The position numbers were made by a program, and so were the translations under genes. Source: Pseudomonadota bacterium (lineage in GTDB: Bacteria > Pseudomonadota > Alphaproteobacteria > Kiloniellales > J153). Taken from it: a DNA stretch of 12,619 bases. A model generated the notes under the pieces. The model saw only the letters and a list, made by a program, of their open reading frames with translations, had not been told where the DNA came from and did not search any database. Shown here in pieces: positions 12,455 through 12,619 of the stretch (positions are counted from its first letter, which is position 1; the number at the start of each line of letters is the position of its first letter). Where the stretch lies: NCBI GenBank assembly GCA_022572105.1, contig JACZWN010000095.1:1-12619 (forward strand), in the 5' to 3' direction.

Positions 12455-12619
12455 ATGACCCATAGAGACGGTTTCCCAAGGCTTTCGGCCAGGAGCGCGT
12501 GGCGTAGCGATGCGGGACATCGCAAGCCATGCGCGACGCAGCCCGAAAGCCTTGGGAAACCGCCGTTCCGGTCGGGCAGGCGAACCGCCGGAGGGCGTCG
12601 GGAAGCCTTGACGATGTCC
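12455..12619 (+). CDS. Possible small ORF within the structured element, open at window end
   Basis: ATG at 12455 lies 8 bases after a perfect AAGGAG (12441-12446) and opens a frame without stops through 55 codons to the window edge. It begins MTHRDGFPRLSARSAW and later reads QPESLGKPPFRSGRR. The product would be Arg/Ser/Pro-rich with no recognisable domain, and both arms of the inverted repeat lie within it. Because the frame coincides with a palindromic element in G+C-rich DNA, it is more likely an accident of a repeat than a real protein. The strong ribosome-binding site keeps it worth recording. Confidence 0.2.
   Translation, partial: MTHRDGFPRLSARSAWRSDAGHRKPCATQPESLGKPPFRSGRRTAGGRREALTMS
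12469..12562. repeat. Long nested inverted repeat downstream of cysK
   Basis: CGGTTTCCCAAGGCTTTCGG (12469-12488) and its exact reverse complement (12543-12562) are 20-base arms around a 54-base centre. Inside, GCGCGTGGC (12495-12503) pairs with GCCATGCGC (12526-12534) with one G-U pair, and GCGATG (12507-12512) pairs with CATCGC (12518-12523) across the loop CGGGA. The whole folds into one long hairpin as RNA or a cruciform as DNA. It has no T-tract, so it is not a standard terminator. It resembles a REP or MITE-type dispersed element. The remaining 57 bases to the window edge show nothing else recognisable. Confidence 0.85.

Noticed and set aside
10838..12520. Long minus-strand open frame opposite dut, the Rrf2 gene and cysK
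   Set aside because: It is an Arg/Ala/Asp/His-rich shadow of three well-supported plus-strand genes, with no motif of its own.
1..12619. tRNA, rRNA, CRISPR array, insertion sequence with transposase, prophage or defence genes
   Set aside because: None was recognised on either strand. Apart from the repeats listed, the window is accounted for by housekeeping genes.

Overview
The window looks like a housekeeping chromosomal segment of a high-G+C alphaproteobacterium, most likely Rhodospirillales-like. This placement rests on protein sequence resemblance and on the remembered alphaproteobacterial neighbourhood (recF, dnaN, dnaA, rpsT, enoyl-CoA hydratase, mutM, ubiE, ubiB, coaBC, dut); it has not been tested by a search. 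No phage, CRISPR, secretion, defence or biosynthetic cluster is visible. The unusual signals lie in the non-coding DNA and in a few protein details.

Left part (1-4400, all genes on the minus strand): recF (cut by the window edge), dnaN, dnaA and rpsT. Between dnaA and rpsT is a 788-base stretch without a credible gene. It contains a strongly A+T-rich core, several DnaA-box-like nonamers, a putative dnaA promoter with a DnaA box just downstream, and the rpsT terminator. It is the best candidate here for a chromosomal replication origin.

Middle (4473-6613, minus strand): a probable operon of mutM, a small predicted exported protein of unknown function, and a short-chain enoyl-CoA hydratase. 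mutM has an irregular C-terminal zinc finger and an internal 15-base tandem repeat. It diverges from ubiE across a 128-base region with three direct repeats.

Right part (6742-12436, plus strand): ubiE and ubiB (ubiquinone synthesis), closed by a hairpin formed in a 26-base tandem duplication of the end of ubiB. Then comes a tight coaBC-dut-rrf2-cysK cluster. coaBC consumes cysteine for coenzyme A and cysK makes cysteine; the Rrf2-type regulator between them is a plausible cysteine-responsive (CymR-like) switch.

Right end (12434-12619): after cysK there is a highly structured element with 20-base perfect inverted repeats and nested hairpins. It is preceded by a 19-base motif that begins at the cysK stop codon and recurs, with one mismatch, at the dnaA stop codon. 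This resembles a dispersed, REP/MITE-like element and is the least explained feature of the window.
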